This document shows, piece by piece, positions 61,063 through 64,000 of a DNA stretch of 64,000 nt (position 1 is the first letter of the stretch; each line of letters begins with the position of its first letter). The notes beneath the pieces were generated by a model, which made no database searches, was not told where the DNA came from, and saw nothing but the letters and a program-made list of their open reading frames with translations. Location of the stretch: contig NZ_ML133703.1 of NCBI RefSeq assembly GCF_003985155.1, positions 1 through 64,000 on the forward strand, given 5' to 3'. Origin of the DNA: Rhizobium vallis. GTDB taxonomy: Bacteria > Pseudomonadota > Alphaproteobacteria > Rhizobiales > Rhizobiaceae. The position numbers were made by a program, and so were the translations under genes.

Positions 61063-61174
61063 ATGCCCGCCGGGCGGCGCGCGCCCGGTGCTTCACCCGC
61101 TTTCCAACATCTCCAAGCCGTGCTTGTCTTCCCCGGATCGAACCTTCCGAATGGCTGCACTTGCCAGGTGAGTG

Positions 61175-61738
61175 ATGACAGACCGAGCAAACCTCCTGCT
61201 TGCGCCGGATCTCGAAAACCTGTCGGGCTTCGAAGCAGCGCTCGCCGCCGGCTGGTTTCCCGATCCGCGCCGCGCCGGCGACGCAGCCTTTATCGGCGCC
61301 GAGCTTCGGCGATTGCGCCAGGACAGATCGAAATTCCTTGATGATCTCAGCGGCAAACCGCCCGCCGGGTCGGCACCGCCGCTCCTGACCACCCGCCTGT
61401 TCTGCATCTGGGATGGCGAATTCTGCGGCAGCATCAGCCTGCGCTTTCAGCCAGGCACCGAGGCGCTGCCGCCGGAGGTCGCGGGCCATGTGGGCTATTC
61501 CGTCGTGCCGTGGAAACAGCGCAACGGCTATGCGACGGCGGCCCTCAGCCTCCTGCTGGATGTGGCGGCCAGGGAAGGCCTCACCCGCCTCGTCATTCTC
61601 TGCAACTGGGATAACGACGCCTCGCGGCGGGTGATCGAGCGCAATGGCGGGCAGTTGTTCAAGCGCGGCCCGCATCCTTCCGACGGGCCCGATCAGATCA
61701 AATTGCATTTCTGGCTATACCCCAGGCCCGCCACCTGA
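61175..61738 (+). CDS. GNAT-family N-acetyltransferase
   Basis: 187 aa. LFCIWDGEFCGSISLRF, GHVGYSVVPWKQRNGYATAALSLLL (acetyl-CoA loop QRNGYA), LVILCNWDNDASRRVIERNGG are diagnostic of the RimJ/RimL-like acetyltransferase group. Substrate unknown. CAGGTGAGTG lies just before ATG 61175. Confidence 0.88.
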   Translation: MTDRANLLLAPDLENLSGFEAALAAGWFPDPRRAGDAAFIGAELRRLRQDRSKFLDDLSGKPPAGSAPPLLTTRLFCIWDGEFCGSISLRFQPGTEALPPEVAGHVGYSVVPWKQRNGYATAALSLLLDVAAREGLTRLVILCNWDNDASRRVIERNGGQLFKRGPHPSDGPDQIKLHFWLYPRPAT

Positions 61739-61755
61739 AACATCCGAGCGAGAAA

Positions 61756-61795
61756 GACGAACGGAGCAAGGCTTGCGGCCCCTGCTCCGTTCGTC
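61756..61795. terminator. Bidirectional terminator between convergent genes
   Basis: Perfect 13-bp stem GACGAACGGAGCA / TGCTCCGTTCGTC, with a 14-nt loop, between the stop codons of the GNAT gene (+) and the lipoprotein gene (-). TCTTTCTC follows on the minus strand. Confidence 0.8.
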
Positions 61796-61859
61796 CCGTC
61801 ACGCCCAGCCCGGATGACGGCTTCGGCGTCATCCCTTGGGGTCATGGCTGGGCGCTCGG

Positions 61860-62765
61860 TCAGTAAGCCGCAGCCGCCGGCTTCGGCTTCTTCTCGGTCC
61901 ATTGCGGCGGCGCGCCGTATTTGGCGGCCACTGCCCCCACCAGCCCGGGTTCGCGGCCGAAGGCGTCGCAGGCGACATATTTCGGTTTCCCCCCGAGCCA
62001 GGATTTCATCCGCTGGCCGGAGGGAAGAGAAAGGTCCAATCCTTTCGGCTCCTTGCGGGCAATCAGCATCCGGGAAAATTCGCTGCTGAATTTCGAAGCC
62101 AGGCTATAGGCGTCGCCCACTTCGGAAACACGTGGGTTGTTCTGCAGCGAGTTTGCGCCGCGCGCCCAGACCATCGCCGCCCGCTGCACGCCGGCGCCGT
62201 CGACCGCCTCGGCCTCGACAGCCAGTCCGCCGAGCCCGGCCGGCAGCCGCGGCACGCCGACGGGCAGCACGAAACCGGTGCCGACGGTCACGACTGTGGA
62301 AACGCCGGCCATCGTCTTGTTGGTCGGCACGATATCGGTGACGACGGAGCGGATCGTCAGGTCGGCGGGCTCGCCCGCCCCCACTATCCGATACTTGTCG
62401 CTGAGCGAGATGCAGAGCGCCCGGTCGAGCGCGTTCGACACCATCGTCCGGTCATCAGGCGATTTGATCCGGGTGGCGGCGCTGAAGGCAAAGGTCGTCG
62501 GCGCGATGGCGACCGTCTTCGCCGGCGCAAGACCCGCCCCATCGACATAGATGCGCGATTTCTGGAGCTTGCCCTTGGGTGGGCCGAGATTGGAATAGGA
62601 AGAAAGCGTCCCGCCCTCTTTGAGCGGCACCGTGCTGCAGCCGGCCGCAGCAGCGGCGAGCACCAGCGGCAGGACGAGAGAAAAGGCCCTCGAAGCCCGT
62701 CTTGAAATGGATGGAAAAAATGGATTGCTGCGCACTCTGTCAGGCCTCCGTAGCCGGTAGCGCAT
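61860..62765 (-). CDS. DUF3313-like lipoprotein
   Basis: 301 aa. The signal peptide ends in a lipobox (LAAAAAGC, Cys near residue 43), with the mature start STVPLKEGGTLSSYSNL. DGAGLAPAKTVAIAPTTF, IVGAGEPADLTIRSVVTDI and AVEAEAVDGAGVQRAA match the DUF3313 outer-membrane lipoprotein family of unknown function. The long N-terminus suggests the true start may be downstream of ATG 62765. Confidence 0.82.
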   Translation of the reverse strand: MRYRLRRPDRVRSNPFFPSISRRASRAFSLVLPLVLAAAAAGCSTVPLKEGGTLSSYSNLGPPKGKLQKSRIYVDGAGLAPAKTVAIAPTTFAFSAATRIKSPDDRTMVSNALDRALCISLSDKYRIVGAGEPADLTIRSVVTDIVPTNKTMAGVSTVVTVGTGFVLPVGVPRLPAGLGGLAVEAEAVDGAGVQRAAMVWARGANSLQNNPRVSEVGDAYSLASKFSSEFSRMLIARKEPKGLDLSLPSGQRMKSWLGGKPKYVACDAFGREPGLVGAVAAKYGAPPQWTEKKPKPAAAAY

Positions 62766-62865
62766 AACCCCGAAATCGAAATCGATTTTCGGAAAGGATT
62801 ATGCGCAGTTTAAAGTGCTAGAGCGTCCTTAGCGCGTCTTGTCAGACGCGCGGCGCTCTAGTCTC
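62760..62865. repeat. Palindromic repeats upstream of the lipoprotein gene
   Basis: GCGCATAACC...GGATTATGCGC (hairpin) followed by TAGAGCG-N8-GCGTC...GACGC-N4-CGCTCTA. Both are typical rhizobial intergenic palindromes. Confidence 0.65.
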
Positions 62866-62935
62866 TGCCGAAGCTGGCGGCCAACAATTGCAAAAGCATT
62901 ACAGCCTTTCCGGCAGCACAAGCTGCCGTGAGAGC

Positions 62936-64000
62936 CTATCCGAGCCGGATCGTCACCTCGGTGCCGGCAGCACCGCTCTCGATGCGAACCTCGCCGCCAT
63001 GGTTCAACACGATCTGCTTGACGAGGCTGAGGCCGAGACCCGCCCCCCGGCTCTTCGGGGTGACGCGGTAGAAGGGTTCGAACACCTGCTCGCGGTGTTC
63101 GGGGGGAATGCCCGGCCCTTCGTCGGCGACGCTGATCCGCCCACCGCCTGATGCCGAGACGGAAACGGTGATCATGCCGCTGCCGCCGCCATGGTCGATG
63201 GCGTTGCGCACGAGGTTGCTGACGGCCCGCGGCAGCGCCGAAGGGCTGCCCTTGCGTTGCAGGCTCTCGACCTCGCTCTGAAATGAGATCTGGTAGCCGG
63301 CGCCGATGGCAAGCGGCGCAAGATCGGCCACCACCCCGCGCGCGATGTCGACGAGATCGACGGTCTCATGCAAATCGGCCGCCTGGTCGTTGCGCTCGAA
63401 GTCGAGCAGCTGCTCGGCCGTCTCGGCCAGGCGCGCGACGTCGTCGAGCAATCGCCTGCGCTCCTGCCCCTCGGCCGTTCCATCGATCCTTGTCTGCATG
63501 ATCGCGATCGGCGTCCTCAGTTCATGCGCCGCATCGATCAGGAAGTGTCGCCGTTTGCGGTATTCGTTTTCCAGCCGGTCGAGCGCCTCGTTAAAGGCGA
63601 TCACCAGCGGCGCGACCTCCCTCGGAATTCCGTCCAGCGGCAGGCGCGCATCGTAGCGGCGCGGTTCGATCTCGGATGCCTTGCGGGCGACCTCGCTGAC
63701 GCTGGCAAGCCCGCGCCGGACGATCCTCGGAACAGCGAGAAAAACCGCGGGCAAGGCGATGGCAAACAGCGGGAGGTAGATCGGATAGACCGCGCCCATC
63801 AGGGTCAAAACCGGCCAGCCCTTGTCGGCGACACCGCCAAACAGCACCCTGAGCTCGCCGATCGCAGTCTCCACGCTTTCGACCGAGGCGATCTCGTCCG
63901 TGCCGGCCGAACCCCTGATATCGGCCCCTTCGAACAGATAGGTCAGGCGCGCAAGCTCGCTATAGGCCGTCGGAATGGTTCCGTAGGACACATAAGAGCC
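62936..64000 (-). CDS. Sensor histidine kinase (5' end beyond window)
   Basis: At least 354 residues. A periplasmic/loop part, a membrane segment (YPIYLPLFAIALPAVFLAV), a linker, then the H-box FLIDAAHELRTPIAIM (phospho-His), N-box NLVRNAIDHGG, G1 ADEGPGIPPEH, F-box FEPFYR and G2 GAGLGLSLVKQIV. This is a full HisKA/HATPase_c kinase. The frame stays open to the window edge, so the start and first membrane helix are missing; a response regulator gene is expected beyond it. Confidence 0.93.
   Translation of the reverse strand, partial: GSYVSYGTIPTAYSELARLTYLFEGADIRGSAGTDEIASVESVETAIGELRVLFGGVADKGWPVLTLMGAVYPIYLPLFAIALPAVFLAVPRIVRRGLASVSEVARKASEIEPRRYDARLPLDGIPREVAPLVIAFNEALDRLENEYRKRRHFLIDAAHELRTPIAIMQTRIDGTAEGQERRRLLDDVARLAETAEQLLDFERNDQAADLHETVDLVDIARGVVADLAPLAIGAGYQISFQSEVESLQRKGSPSALPRAVSNLVRNAIDHGGGSGMITVSVSASGGGRISVADEGPGIPPEHREQVFEPFYRVTPKSRGAGLGLSLVKQIVLNHGGEVRIESGAAGTEVTIRLG

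Noticed and set aside
1..64000. tRNA or rRNA genes
   Set aside because: No cloverleaf with a T-loop GTTCGA-type signature or rRNA-like segment was recognised by eye on either strand; a tRNAscan run would be decisive.

Overview
The window looks like chromosomal DNA of a Rhizobium-type alphaproteobacterium (R. leguminosarum/etli group by inference). The evidence is GC-rich coding sequence, a UvrB with long N- and C-terminal extensions, a BA14K-family protein, cadherin/RTX exported proteins of the rhizobial adhesin type, and several families of short palindromic intergenic repeats typical of Rhizobium.

Layout. (1) 1-7.1 kb: the tail of an IS110-like transposase, uvrB, then an AT-richer insert carrying a TIR-like gene and an AIPR-family gene (candidate anti-phage module). 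Two copies of one mosaic repeat in opposite orientation bracket this block. (2) 7.2-11.6 kb: small accessory and host genes: an unknown protein, a SRAP (YedK/HMCES) protein, a hipBA toxin-antitoxin pair with a visible promoter/operator, a DUF3828-like secreted protein (a decayed second copy lies at 6.84-6.98 kb), and a frameshifted GNAT acetyltransferase. (3) 12.0-18.9 kb: three tandem paralogous RTX/cadherin proteins that differ mainly in the number of an internal module (1, 3 and 2 copies), with a shared upstream motif and related stem-loops downstream. (4) 19.4-23.6 kb: a small membrane protein, a cold-shock protein, and a 2-kb remnant integrated in the 5' end of dusA. The displaced original 5' end of dusA is still readable at 20.60-20.69 kb, next to a cargo gene of unknown function and a truncated integrase.

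(5) 23.97-59.6 kb: a podovirus-type prophage with BPP-1-like head genes and T7-like tail/core genes, almost all on the minus strand. From right to left it has terminase small and large subunits, a small protein, portal, Bbp19-like, scaffold, major capsid, Bbp16-like cement, an SGNH-domain protein, tail tubes A and B, four internal virion/core proteins, tail fibre, a lysis cassette, repressor and regulators, primase, VapE-like helicase, and a frameshifted muramidase. I see no integrase for it. Bacterial-type genes sit inside the late region: ArsR-AHSA1-ClpP between portal and terminase, and an alpha/beta hydrolase, a polysaccharide pyruvyl transferase and a Wzx-type flippase between the SGNH gene and tail tube A. 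With the repeats inserted between head genes and the frameshifted muramidase, this suggests a resident, probably decaying prophage that carries or has acquired surface-polysaccharide cargo.

(6) 59.8-64 kb: a small unknown (immunity-like) protein, an IS66 remnant, a BA14K protein, a GNAT acetyltransferase, a DUF3313-like lipoprotein and a sensor histidine kinase cut by the window edge. No tRNA, rRNA or CRISPR array was recognised. All family assignments come from reading motifs by eye; no database search was run.
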